Positions 11,324-22,599 of a DNA stretch of 64,000 nt are shown here, in pieces (the first letter of the stretch is position 1; each line of letters begins with the position of its first letter). Both the position numbers and the translations under genes were made by a program. The stretch comes from Whalleya microplaca (lineage: Eukaryota > Ascomycota > Sordariomycetes > Xylariales > Xylariaceae), in NCBI GenBank assembly GCA_022497155.1, contig MU385778.1, positions 1 through 64,000 of the forward strand, given 5' to 3'. The notes beneath the pieces were generated by a model. It was not told where the DNA came from, ran no database searches, and worked only from the letters and a program-made list of their open reading frames with translations.

Positions 11324-14300
11324 ATGATGAGTTTGGCAGATCCGGAAGAGCCACCCACCAAGAAGCGCAGGTTCTTTTCCGAGTCCGACGGCGAAGCTGA
11401 TCCCACCCCGAACTGCCTGCGAACCCGACCTCGCATAGAGAACGCGGTTCACGATGCTACGACCGCCCAAATAACACCAGCACCAATCAATGGTGCTGCA
11501 ACGCCTTCAACAGAGCCTGTTTCTTCTAACTCAGACTCGGCATTGAATTTCGACGAGGATGCCTTCCAAAGCTTCGTCGGAGACAGGGTCGAATCTGAGG
11601 TGCTAAGTATTATTAGCAGCAACTGCGGAAACAATCTTGAGCAGGCCGTGAATATGTACTTTGATGGAACTTGGAAAAGGTTTCGGAAACGGACACAGTC
11701 GAATAAGAATGCCACGCTATTCACCTCGCGAAGTGCCCCTGCCGGACCGATAGACCATTCCAAAGAACCTGACCCTCCGCCGCTGCCACCCCCAATCTCG
11801 CGCTCCTTGCCCGAGAATCGCTATATCGGAGCCTTTGGTGTAGAAGGCTGGGCTACTCGAAGCGGGACAAACCTGCTGAAGCACGGAGATGTGGTCAAGA
11901 TTGAACGTCAGAAGATCCAACCCCCGTCTTCGTCCGCCAAATCCAGGGGTAAGGCGGCCATGGCCATGGCAGCCCCGCGACCGAATACAGCGGCTGCTAG
12001 GCGGGTTGACGTTCTTGTGCGATTTACAGATGCCCGGGGGACGGAGATCGGGCGGTTGGCGAAAGATACCGCCAATTGGGTATCTTCGCTCATAGATCAG
12101 AAGGTGTGCAAGTTTGAAGGGAGCTGCGTATATGCCCCAGAAAGACTGAGAACGAACGACACCGTGTTTATACAGCTTCGATGTTTTTTGAGGAAAACAG
12201 CGTTCCAGAGCACCGGTTTGAACCTGTCAGCGAACCGTTCGACTGGCTTTTATGAAGAAAAAGAGACATCTGAGGAACGTGATCTGCGATTGAGGCAAGT
12301 GGCTCTAGTGAGGCTGTTCCAAGAGATCAACCTTACGCCCACGAGAATCAATGCGGCTGCCGCAAAAAATGCAAGGCAGGGGCTTCTTGATGCGGCCGAG
12401 ATGGCCGAGAAGAACAAAAATACCCCTAAACCTACTAATCGGTATGTTACATCTCTTGCTTATTAGATGGACACCTTCGCTCACAATGCAAAGTGACACG
12501 CCGGGCTCGTCTCCTCCTTCCGAGGATGCCGAAGATGGAGAAGAGCTTGAACAAGACCAACTAGACGCTCTTTATCGAAAAGCCCAGTCATTCGATTTTA
12601 ACACACCCGAAGCTGAGCCTGTGGATACCTTCGCAATGACTCTCCGTCCTTACCAGAAGCAATCGTTGCACTGGATGTTGGCCAAGGAGAGGGACCAGAA
12701 GAGTGAAGCGCGAGAAGCTTCTATGCATCCCCTCTGGGAGGAATATTCTTGGCCGACGAAGGATGTTGACGATCAGGATCTGCCTCAAGTTGAAGACCAG
12801 CCGAGCTTCTACGTAAACCCCTACTCTGGTGAGATGTCGATGGATTTTCCAGTGCAGGAGCAACATTGCCTAGGTGGCATCCTTGCCGACGAGATGGGTT
12901 TAGGAAAGACGATCCAGATGCTCAGTTTGATTCATTCGCACAAATCCGAGGCGGTCCTTCAGAAGACAGACAACTCTATCAGCTCAGTTAACAGTTTACC
13001 AAGGTTACCGGCTGGTTCTTCCGGTATCGTTGCCGCACCCAAGACGACTCTGGTCATTGCCCCTATGTCGCTCCTCGCACAATGGCAAAGTGAAGCAGAG
13101 AACGCGTCCAAGGAGGGCACGCTGAAGTCTATGGTCTATTACGGCAATGAGAAGATCAACAATCTTCAAACGTTGTGCTGTGAAGCCAATATCGCTACTG
13201 CGCCCGATATGATTATTACGAGCTATGGCGTGGTTCTCTCCGAATTCACTCAGATCGCTGCGAAGAACGGCAATAGAGATGGTCTATTCTCATTAAACTT
13301 TTTCCGCATTATCCTCGACGAAGCTCATACAATTAAGAACCGACAATCAAAAACGGCCAAAGCTTGCTATGAATTATCCGCCGAGCATCGCTGGGTGCTT
13401 ACCGGTACTCCTATTGTCAATCGCCTGGAAGACTTATTTAGTTTAGTAAGGTTCCTGAGGGTAGAGCCATGGAATAACTTTTCTTTCTGGAGAACTTTCA
13501 TCACTGTGCCCTTCGAATCCAAGGATTTCATGCGGGCCCTCGACGTGGTGCAAACGGTATTGGAGCCTTTGGTAATGAGAAGAACCAAAGAAATGAAAAC
13601 TCCAGATGGACGACCGTGAGTAATCTCAATCTGTTTCAATCCAACATAGCATGCTCACCTTATCTAGACTCGTACCTTTGCCTCCTAAATCGATGGAGAT
13701 TGTCGACGTAGAGCTTTCTGAAACCGAACGAAAGGTTTACGATCACATCTTCACGAGAGCAAGGCGTACTCTTTCTGCCAACGTTGAGAAAGGCACGGTT
13801 ATGAAGGCATACACCACCATCTTTGCCCAGATTCTTCGTTTACGTCAGTCGTGCTGCCACCCAATTCTAGTGAGGAATCAGGATATAGTGGCCGAAGAGG
13901 AGCTAGCCGGGGCGGAAGCTGATGCAGCTGCCGGCCTGGCTGACGACATGGACCTTCAGTCTTTGATCCAACGTTTCACCGCCACTACGGACGATGAGAA
14001 AGATGCTAATGCCTTCGGTGCTCATGTCCTGGAGCAGATAAGAGACGAGGCGGTTAATGAATGTCCTGTTTGTTCCGAAGAGCCGATGATCGAACAGACC
14101 GTAACGGGTTGCTGGCACTCGGCCTGCAAGAAGTGCCTTTTGGATTATATGAAGCATAGCACAGACCGCCATGAAGTACCCAGATGCTTCAATTGTCGTG
14201 AGCCAATCAATATCCGCGACCTATTTCAAGTAGTCCGACAAGACGATGATCCGGACGTCTTTCACCAGACGCCAAAGATCAGCTTGCAACGGCTAGGTGC

Positions 14301-14900
14301 TAACGAATCATCGTCAAAAGTTGTTGCATTGATGAAACACCTACGGGACCTACGCAAAGAGCACCCTCGCATGAAATCAGTCGTCTTCAGCCAATTTACG
14401 TCCTTTATGACGCTCATTGAGCCTGCACTAACCAAGGCCAATATGCGATTCCTCCGCCTAGACGGGTCGATCAACCAGAAAACTCGCGCTGCTATCCTGA
14501 ACGAGTTCAGGGAGTCCAATAAGTTTACCGTTCTGCTAATAAGTTTACGAGCTGGTGGTGTAGGACTGAACTTGACGGAGGCAAAACGCGTTTTCATGAT
14601 GGACCCTTGGTGGAGTTTCGCCGTCGAGGCCCAGGCTATCGACCGCGTTCACAGAATGGGCCAGGACGACGAGGTCAAGGTTTATCGGTTCATCACGAAG
14701 GACAGCGTCGAGGAGCGAATGCTCAAGATCCAGGACAGGAAGAAGTTCATGTAAGTGACCCCTTATTCGCCTGTGCTAGGAGACACTACGAATTCTTGTT
14801 GCTAACACGTACTGTTTTTAGTGCTACCTCACTCGGTATGATGTCGGATGAAGAGAAGAGACTCCAGAGAATTGAGGATATCAAGGATTTATTGAGTTAG
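11324..14900 (+). CDS. rad5: DNA repair protein RAD5: SNF2-family ATPase and RING E3 ubiquitin ligase
   Basis: Four exons (11,324-12,441; 12,494-13,615; 13,668-14,750; 14,822-14,900) join in phases 2, 2 and 2 to give 1,133 aa. The introns are 52, 52 and 71 bases with GTATGT, GTGAGT and GTAAGT donors. Domains in order are a UBA-like segment at about residues 88-120, a HIRAN domain beginning near R166 (RYIGAFGVEGW), the SNF2 ATPase with Walker A DEMGLGKT at 505-512 and DEAH at 648-651, an inserted RING finger starting at C879 (CPVC...CWHSACKKC...CFNC), and the helicase C lobe with the QAIDRVHRMGQ motif. This order is diagnostic of Rad5/HLTF, which poly-ubiquitinates PCNA and remodels stalled forks in the nucleus. 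All key motifs are intact. The C-terminus (LGMMSDEEKRLQRIEDIKDLLS without the last residues) is recovered only by splicing the last intron. Confidence 0.96.
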
Positions 14901-15538
14901 TTCAAGCATAGTATATAGCATAGAGCCGGATATACCCGTTGAGCATCATTAGTTGAGGCTCGCCCAAGAAGATCTCGACTTCGAATTAGCTATAGCAACG
15001 CGTACGCAGAACTGGTATCATGTGTCGACGACTATGTTAGATATGAGGGGTCAGGGTCAAGAGGAGCTGAAGACCTTGCATGTCCTACTTAGAGACCTTC
15101 GAGTGGTTCTCAATTCCACTAATAGGAAGTTTCCCAATATAGCCATGCACTGCTGTTATATCGCGTAAGAATTGCGTGAGAATTGCGACTATCGCAAAGA
15201 GTCCAAGACTAAGGTAGGAGTGAAGAACTTCTTAACTCCGAGTTACTCCGGTACCATCTGGAACCCCCTGCTGAACCGAGGCTTGGCCCCTGCTAGTGTT
15301 CAACATGTGCTCCAATAAGAGGGTGTATTTTAATCAGCAATAGGGGTCTGGACCCATCATGAGCTTGGATTTCATGACATGGTGCTGGAGTGGCCTGTCC
15401 TCGTATGAGAGCTCTGCTTGGGGCCGATGCACCCGTTGACGTTATTAGGAATCAAGCGCCAGGAAGCCAACGAAGCGTTGTACAAATAAGCCCTACACTA
15501 CCACCAAAAGCCATCCCCTCCAATTCGTAGTTTTCAAG
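14901..15538. other. Intergenic region between RAD5 and the hemerythrin gene
   Basis: No supported gene is seen. The plus-strand open frame around 14,953-15,168 has no ATG start and no domain. The segment probably holds the RAD5 3' untranslated region and the promoter of the next gene. Confidence 0.5.
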
Positions 15539-16641
15539 ATGAATAAACCCAGGCGAAGTCTCTTGGACAAACCCATCCTAATAGCTATCCCCATCCTCAT
15601 CGGATTGTTCGCAACGCGATCGCCATTCTTCATGTCGGCTGTAGCTCCTACTGAAGCGCAACCATGGGCGGATGCCCCAATCAAGTTGGTCACAACTCCG
15701 CAGTATGAGACTAACAAGGTATGTGCTTATAGGAAACTCATTGCCGAGTTTGCACTTATTACCCCAATTGATCGAGACTTTGAACTGGGAGCCATAGCTA
15801 ATGATGGACCACTTGATCGTTACAGACCGATATATTCACCACTGGTGCCACGCACATGGCCCTCCTACATAATGCCATCCTTCGAGGTTACAATTCCATC
15901 TACCAGCAGGCACCTCATGTTAAACCCGCCGAAAAATCCGACTTCATTGGTTACAGCCTGACGTGGTTCAAGTTCGTGAAGTCGCATCACGATGACGAGG
16001 AAGAGACGCTGTTCACCAAGGTGGAAGAGGTATTGGACGACAAGACCATTTGGGAGGGCACACACAAGGAACACGGTACGTCGCAGGCAATACACACAAG
16101 CACCCGTACATATATACATATATACTGTTCCCCCCCAACTTTCAATAATGCCGAGCCAAGCTGACGAACTACGTAATTCATAGAGTCCTTCCTCGGCGGC
16201 CTAGTCGAATTCGAGAAATACCTCTCCTCCCTCGCGCTAACACCCGGGGACTTCTCCGGCACGGAGCTGCTGCGCATCATGTCGGGCTTCCAGGACGCTT
16301 TCGACCAGCACTTCCACTCGGAGATCGCGACGATCGCCGCCCTATCATCGCACCCGAACGCGCCGGAGCGCGGCTCCGAGCGCGAGGCGGAGGTGACCGC
16401 GACCTTCCGGTCCTGGGGCAAGAGCACGGTGACCAAGGCCGGCACCCTCGACGTCGTGCCCTTCTTCCTGCTCAACCTCGACGGCACGGTCGAGGACGGC
16501 CTGTGGGCCAACTGGCCGCCCATCCCGGCCCCCATCAAGTGGGGGCTCGTCAACATAGCCGGCTCGTACCACTTCCGCTGGTGGAAGTTCAGCTCGTGCA
16601 CGGGCGCTGGCGCGCCGAGACAGTTGTATGCGCTGCACTGA
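15539..16641 (+). CDS. Hemerythrin (HHE cation-binding) domain protein, membrane-anchored
   Basis: Three exons (15,539-15,718; 15,826-16,075; 16,184-16,641) join in phases 0 and 1 to give 295 aa. The introns are 107 and 108 bases (GTATGT...CAG and GTACGT...TAG). Splicing places the metal-binding histidines in order: TGATHMALLHN, then KSHHDDEEETLF, then THKEHESFL, then FDQHFHSEI, the four-helix HHE arrangement that binds a di-iron centre. A hydrophobic segment at about residues 12-30 suggests a signal anchor or organelle membrane insertion. The C-terminal half, with WGLVNIAGSYHFRWWKF, is the conserved tail seen in fungal members. An oxygen-, iron- or NO-sensing role is known for some hemerythrins, but the function here is not established. 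Third-position GC is high in the last exon. Confidence 0.88.
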
Positions 16642-17569
16642 TAAGTAGGTGGGTAGGTAGGGAGAGAGGGAGGTAGCGGTAATAGATAGGACTGGACGTG
16701 TAGAACTAGGATACCCCCCAACAACAAAAATGCGATCTTGAAGTTTCGGATAGAGAGATGGTCCTTGGCGTGAATAGGGGGCCCGTGATACGGTCCCGTG
16801 AGATGTTGCCCAAAACCAGGTCCCGTCTTACGAGATGGGTGTGATGTAGGCTATGGGTGGGACCGGTTGGTGGAGCCGTCTTGCTTTTGAAGCTGCTGGC
16901 TGCCGCGATTCATGCTGTGTCTCGGCGCACCCGTGATGGTGCTCCCGAGTTAATTTGAACGTGGGCAGTAAGTTGGTACATGTCTGCAGCGCTATGTCTG
17001 AGGTAATGGAACTTTTCTCAAACTACCGGCGAGGTGATCGAGTAGCTGGATATGGGAATCCCGTCATGTTTCTATTATATAATGGTTGGAACAGCGTAAC
17101 ATGATAATGAATGGGTATCCACAATTACATCGTATCTTGTATGTTGTCTAAATATAGAATGACAAGTACATACGAAGAACCAGTTTTCCGGCAGTTGGAT
17201 CGATCATCCGGTGACAATAGGTAATTGGGATATCCATGTAAATTGCAGGAGCATCTCAGGGGTATGCACAATTCATCGTTGACGTCGTAGACATCTGTTT
17301 CTTCAGAAAAGAAAACTTGCTAAGTTGATTATAAAAAGTACCGTACTAATTATACACCCCTGATATACCCGTGAATAAAGATCGAATGCGCATCTGATAT
17401 CGACCCACGTCCGCTCAGACGTCTATGTCCAACTTCTCTCCGTCCCAGTGTCGTAACTCGTAATGAATGTCCGTGCCGGCTCATCTAAGTATCCCTATAG
17501 AAATAAAACCGTTAAGACGCATCCCTACAAACCAAAATCAGACAGGGGGGGTCAAAGCGTGCACAGTAC
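16642..17569. other. Convergent intergenic region
   Basis: The segment lies between two 3' ends, the hemerythrin gene on plus and the polyQ gene on minus. No supported gene is seen. It presumably holds both 3' untranslated regions. Confidence 0.5.
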
Positions 17570-17956
17570 TTACAGCAATGCCAGCGTCAAATCACCGTGG
17601 ATCCTGGCCTTCAGCGTGACCTCGACCTCGAGGTTGAGATCGAGCCGCAACTTGAGCGTGTCGGACTTCCCTCCGTCGTCCTGCTGCGGCTGCGGTTGCA
17701 TGGCCTGCTGCTGCTGGGCCATCATCTGCTGTTGCTGCTGCTGCTGCAGGAGCTGCTGTTGCTGGTCGGGCTGTTGTTGGTAAGGTTGGACGGAGCCGGG
17801 GCGGCGGCGCTGGCGGCGGCGGTTGCGCGGCGGGCGCGAGGGCGAGACTTCGGATCCAGAGCCCTGGGAGACGTCGTCGTTCTGCTCCTCGGCCGTCGTG
17901 GCGGCCGGTGGTGGGCGGGAAGCCTGGGCTTGTTGCTCGTCGCCGCTGGAGGACAT
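17570..17956 (-). CDS. Small fungal-specific polyQ protein with a conserved C-terminal strand motif
   Basis: A single exon of 128 aa runs from ATG at 17,956 to TAA at 17,570. The N-terminal half is charged and Pro/Ser-rich, with a basic patch RNRRRQRRR near residues 44-52, then Gln-rich tracts at about residues 59-92. The last about 33 residues (DTLKLRLDLNLEVEVTLKA, then IHGDLTLALL) alternate hydrophobic and charged residues and look like the conserved part. I recall similar C-termini in many small uncharacterised fungal proteins. The stop codon TAA sits inside the sequence CTGTAAGT, a perfect splice donor. Splicing there to TTTGTAG or CTATAG downstream would replace the last codon and add only two or three residues. 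The plus-strand leucine-rich open frame over the same bases is its mirror. The function is unknown. Confidence 0.75.
   Translation of the reverse strand: MSSSGDEQQAQASRPPPAATTAEEQNDDVSQGSGSEVSPSRPPRNRRRQRRRPGSVQPYQQQPDQQQQLLQQQQQQQMMAQQQQAMQPQPQQDDGGKSDTLKLRLDLNLEVEVTLKARIHGDLTLALL
17690..17785. repeat. CAG/CTG-rich trinucleotide tract encoding polyglutamine
   Basis: Interrupted CTG/TTG repeats on the plus strand encode Gln runs on the minus strand within the small polyQ protein. The tract is mixed CAG and CAA, so it is less prone to slippage than a pure repeat. Confidence 0.85.
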
Positions 17957-20900
17957 TGTGAGGGCTCGTTAGGTGTTGAGACTATGAATTAAGTATATGT
18001 GTGATTTGAAACGGTGCTCGCTGTCTTCGTGTGAAAGACAGGTACGGGTATAGACTAGGTAGTTGATTTCTTGAGCGAAAACTGTAATTAAAAGAGACAG
18101 GAAACTCTTTTAGCTCTGTGTAAAGTCAGACCTCTATATAAGCCAAATATCCCGATTCCAGTAACAGGATTTCTTCGTATTGTCAGGGTAATCTGTATAA
18201 TACACACGCAGACCCGAGGAATCCCTCAACGTCACCTGCCAACACAAATCCTGATTTCGAGGTCCGTATCGAGATCAGTGGGGCCCCCGGTTACATCACG
18301 CTTGTGCTGGGGCGCCGAATCAGAAGCCTGCTCGCAAGCCCTATGCGGCAGTTGACGTTGGAAGCCCGCTTTTACCCTTGGCGAGACGTTATACACAGCC
18401 CCACGCCTCGAGCTGCCGTTCATGCTGCTGGGGACTGCGACAGCAATTCAGGTTGTCCGAGTCTCATATGATGTATAAGTTAGGTGTATGATAAAGCTAT
18501 AAGATTGATTGCTTGTACTATACTGTTTGAATTCTTTAATATAGAATCAATGATGGAGTATTGTAGAGAAGATGATTGAAGATACGCCATACTATGTCTG
18601 AGACCTGTTACGTTCTTAGTCCTAATGACGAAATAACAAATGTCTTAAGACAATAAGTGACGCAGGTAATGTATCTACAGTGCTAAGTACCAGGGCTGGT
18701 CTATCAGCACCCAGCACCTGCGCAGCACATAGAGGCTCGGAAGTAGCCAGCGAGCATCTGTATCAGAACACCACGATGCCTTCTTCTTCATTCCCTCTAA
18801 AAGCTTCCTTAAGAAAATCGCTTGAAGACTTTATAAATATCGGTAGCTCAACATATACACACTGCCATTGCAAGTGCATTGATCGAGAATATCACTGGAA
18901 AGTCCCCGAACAATCGTCATCCGTGAAACGCTTCTGGCCAATGACCACGCAAGACGTCCTAGCCACCGAAAAGCATGGGGGACTGCTTACAAGTACAACG
19001 GTTAGCGCATATTTCAATCATTAATGAATCAGGTCCCAATGGTTTTCGGGAAGATCACCTACTGTCGAAACTACACGTATATTTATCAGAACGAATGTCG
19101 TTCAGGGTCTTCGTTCTGCGGATACGTCACTTCCCGTATCTATCTACTGTACCAGTATCTCAACATAACCTCAATCCTGACAGGCGCAGTTAAAATACAA
19201 TGAAGGAATGTGAGGTTTATATAACTGTAGCATTTCACAGCTGAAGGCAGTGAATATAACTTCTTGAAAAGTCATCTCGAGGCTTTATTTAACTTTTCCA
19301 GCATGTTCCACTTTAAACTCTGTCCAGTTAATACAAAGCTCCTCCATTAGCATCTACATCATCTTAAAAATGCCCTCGCCAGTCCTTACTAATGTCTTGC
19401 TGATCCGCTTAAACGGACACCTATATGACTTAGAAAACTCCGACGTCATACACTAAGATTTTATGTTTAAGACGAAACGTTGTATAACAGAAATCAACAG
19501 CACTCGTTAATTTTATCAAAAATACATTATATATTTACTGGATATACTTAGTCAGTAGTCATTCTGATATATCAACATGCCCTATGTGAACATTTAAGCA
19601 ATGTACTGCCAAAACATGAGCATCTCGGACAAGCTTCCCGTCCGCCAGTTCCTATGCTGTACAAAGATATACATCGCATCGTCTCCGCACCAAGAAATAT
19701 TTCTGTAATTATAGTTGGCTAGCAGTGAGCTATAATCTCGTGGAATTCCTATATCCCGTGATAGATCGCGGTTAGTGAGCGGATATCCAAAATCGTAGAC
19801 TTGCCAACTACTTCTAGCTAACCTTAAGAGGTTTCTTATATCCGACAAGACAAAAGACACTAGCAGTCTAGATTTCTCATTCCGTATCCACCAAATGATT
19901 CGATTTCTTTACTAGTAACAATGATATAAACTCACCTTGATATCAGCATAGACAACATTCATATTATCATCTATAAATTTTAGAATCCAGTTCACTAGCT
20001 CTATGCCCGTCTTTATTTCTACCCCTCAGGGGTTTGCACTCGGTATATAGCTCAAACGCGCCTCACATCAGCTTCAATATTTATATCAATAACAATGCCA
20101 GCCTACCAGATTGAGAATATCGAAGGTTAATGTAACCGTCGTCAATTGCAACACCTGAGATATATACGGCGAAACGACTGCCATTATAACGAAGCTAGCC
20201 AAATATTCAAGACGCGCAAAGTCTGAATTTAGATACTTTAGCAATGACTTGACTTAGTAGTCTTATCAGGAGCAATGGATACCCATAGAAAGAATTCAAT
20301 ATACCGCTCCTGAGATATGCCACACTCTCAAATTACCCTCCGTCACAATCCTAATTCGTGAGAGTACTGAACATGTATAGACTTCTTCGGCCTAGGTTAA
20401 TGACCCTACCAGAAGGGGGGGATTCAACTGTATGTCGAGACAGTCGATAATGGGAAAAATCAGCTCCAATCCCGGTGTTTTCCTGTCTGTCCTTAATCAT
20501 GTGACCCCAGACTTCTTATGAGGTCTCAATCAGCAACTGGATTCTAGTTTACAAGAAGCAGAGATTGTATATCAGATCAATTTGTAGTACAGTCCGCCTA
20601 GCTTAGGCTCAGCTCCACTTGAGCAGCCAATGAGTCAAGCAGCACCGATGCAGAAAACTGCGGAGGTGGAACGTTTATAATATTTAAGAATTTGCACACT
20701 TCAGGAAATACTGCTTGGCTTGGTGCCAAGACCAGCTTCGCATTATATGTTGATATCTATATCACGAGTCTTGACTCCGCTTTCGAAATTAATCAAATGG
20801 TTAGGTATCAGTGCCTTATTCAAGATATCGGTTTACCCTGGGACTGAGGTGTGAAAAACTTATATTTTTGTATTCTTACTGTACTTCGAGTCGTGTATTC

Positions 20901-21571
20901 GTACTAGAACCTCTTTAACTAGCACTTCTTTATGCTCTCGAGACCGTGAGAATATACATCAACTACTGGCGATAGACAGACTACGTGTCAACCGTATTCG
21001 ACATATCAGTGGCAATTGGCTGGTATAGGTTGAGTGGCCACATCCAACCCAAAGTCGTTAACATATTTCACCAGGCGAGACAGAGGGCCGGCAATGTTAT
21101 ATGCTTTCTCCTATATTAGGTAGTGGGGCTCAAGTATGCCCTAGTTATGGAGTCTCTACTCAACGTCTCTTGTTGAATATTTCAAACATGTAGGAGGGAC
21201 ACACTAGATTTAAGGGCCAATTCTGAATGGCGGTCGTATTGAGCCGCCTTTTTCTGTACTTCCGTAACGATTCCTAGCCAAAACCTACAGAGTTATGCTA
21301 GATAAGTATATGGATACCATAGTATATCCTACGACATCGATCCCCGCCTATCTTTAAGGTCAAAGTGGCTCACACGAGCTGCGGTGAGTTAATATACTGA
21401 GTTAGGTTCGATTCTTTTAACAGCGCTATACCTATGATTATTCGCTTTGTCAGTTCATCTATGCCAAGCTCGGTAAAGTCGAGCGTAAAAGGCTTGACAA
21501 GGCTTGATACAACGCACTAGAAGCAGAAGTCTCGGACAATATTTTGGTGCTAGAGTCCAAATGTCGCTGGT
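17957..21571. other. Long gene-poor AT-rich stretch
   Basis: I see no confident gene. Two weak candidates exist. A plus-strand frame from the ATG at 18,776 to 19,024 (82 codons) starts MPSSSFPLKASL and contains a CHCKC motif. A minus-strand frame at 19,860-19,594 has no ATG and reads like a short N-terminal domain relic. Neither is supported by neighbours or splice sites. A short direct repeat (AGGCTTGACA) occurs near 21,490-21,510, and a T-arm-like motif at 21,399. Confidence 0.5.
21399..21450 (+). repeat. Degenerate tRNA T-arm-like repeat, copy 1
   Basis: The 16 bases GAGTTAGGTTCGATTC at 21,399-21,414 are identical to 53,139-53,154. TTCGCT-like sequence follows about 26 bases later in this copy and about 15 bases later in the other. 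In this copy the T-arm stem and the outer stem are broken, so it looks older or more decayed. Confidence 0.45.
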
Positions 21572-21579
21572 GGCTGAAG

Positions 21580-21960
21580 CAGCGGTTCCATCAATTCAAA
21601 GCAATTCGTTATTTTCAACAATTGACTCAATTCAATTATAACTATATACAGAATTAATGCCTTTCAATTTATTTTGACATTATTTTCCCTTATATAAGCC
21701 ACCTACCTATTGTTAGGGCCCTTCCTGTTACCTTTGTTGAGAGCTGACTACTATTACGTCCGTGAGCCTTACCTAACAATTTTGCTGTATCAAATCATCT
21801 CCTAACGAAAATTTTGGAGGCTCAGGAAGTTCAGGGGTAATTTCAGGGGTAATTCAGGGATGACTAATCAATTCAATCGTATTTGGCAAAAAATTGAATT
21901 GAATTGATTCAATTCAATGCAGAGCTGAAAATTGATTGAATTGAATTGATGGGACCGCTG
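21580..21960. mobile_element. hAT-type MITE with 8-bp target duplication
   Basis: The 381-bp element begins CAGCGGTTCCATCAATTCAA and ends with the reverse complement of CAGCGGTCCCATCAATTCAA, a 20-bp inverted repeat with one mismatch. It is flanked on both sides by the identical octamer GGCTGAAG (21,572-21,579 and 21,961-21,968). An 8-bp duplication with CAG...CTG ends is the hallmark of the hAT superfamily. The interior holds AATTGAATTGA-type subterminal repeats, especially near the right end (21,893-21,950), and a tandem CAGGGGTAATT repeat at about 21,834-21,855. It has no transposase frame, so it is non-autonomous. Confidence 0.92.
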
Positions 21961-22063
21961 GGCTGAAGGCTTCTTATTAGCTTAATCTGGAGCCATTCTG
22001 CACGCAGCTCGAGCTATATTACAGTGGTCGATCGGCCTCGCGTAAGCCGCCCCACTCCGAGAC

Positions 22064-22198
22064 CTACGGTGTGTTCATCGTGCTCGCTTTTTGCATGAGC
22101 TCGTCAACACGCCCCTCGCGTATGGCTCGGTCTCGCAGTTCGGAAATCTCGCGCAACAGCAATCTTGCCGACGTATTACGTAGGTACTCCACACCTGA
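22064..22198 (-). pseudogene. Short coding relic in a GC-richer patch
   Basis: On the minus strand an open frame of about 44 codons reads VEYLRNTSARLLLREI and continues to a TAG at 22,066-22,064. It is charged, helical-looking and GC-rich against an AT-rich background. No start, splice partner or family is recognised. It may be the tail of a lost gene or of a transposase next to the hAT element. Confidence 0.3.
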
Positions 22199-22599
22199 GT
22201 TGAATTAGACGCGTAATATGACTGTTGTGCTGTGGTCAGAAATCAAAGTATCGGTGTAAATACAAATACCTGACTATTGCGATATTATTAGTAAGATGGC
22301 TACTTTTACTGATAGAAAGCATTGATTACTCATGGTGAGGCCTTGGTCTTATTCATTATTAATAAATTTCTAAACAATCGTAACGTTTATTCGTGATTGC
22401 TCCCTTCTCTAGCAGTATAGTTTCTAGTGAATTGATATCATGAACATTACAAATGACAATGATTGTCAACAATGATTCCGCCAGGCGTAAGGTTATCCCA
22501 ATTTCTAAACTTTATAGTAAATTTAACTAGCGTAACACTGATCCTTAGGCGACTCCTAAGGCTCATGGTACGTGTAACTACCTGTTTGATTGTCTCATT

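Noticed and set aside
12442..12466. A 25-base intron in RAD5 ending at the nearest TAG
   Set aside because: It is too short for a fungal intron. The acceptor at 12,493 gives 52 bases, keeps the frame and makes NRDTPGS.
17597..17992. Leucine-rich plus-strand frame
   Set aside because: It is the antisense of the polyQ coding region, where CAG/CAA on one strand reads CTG/TTG on the other.
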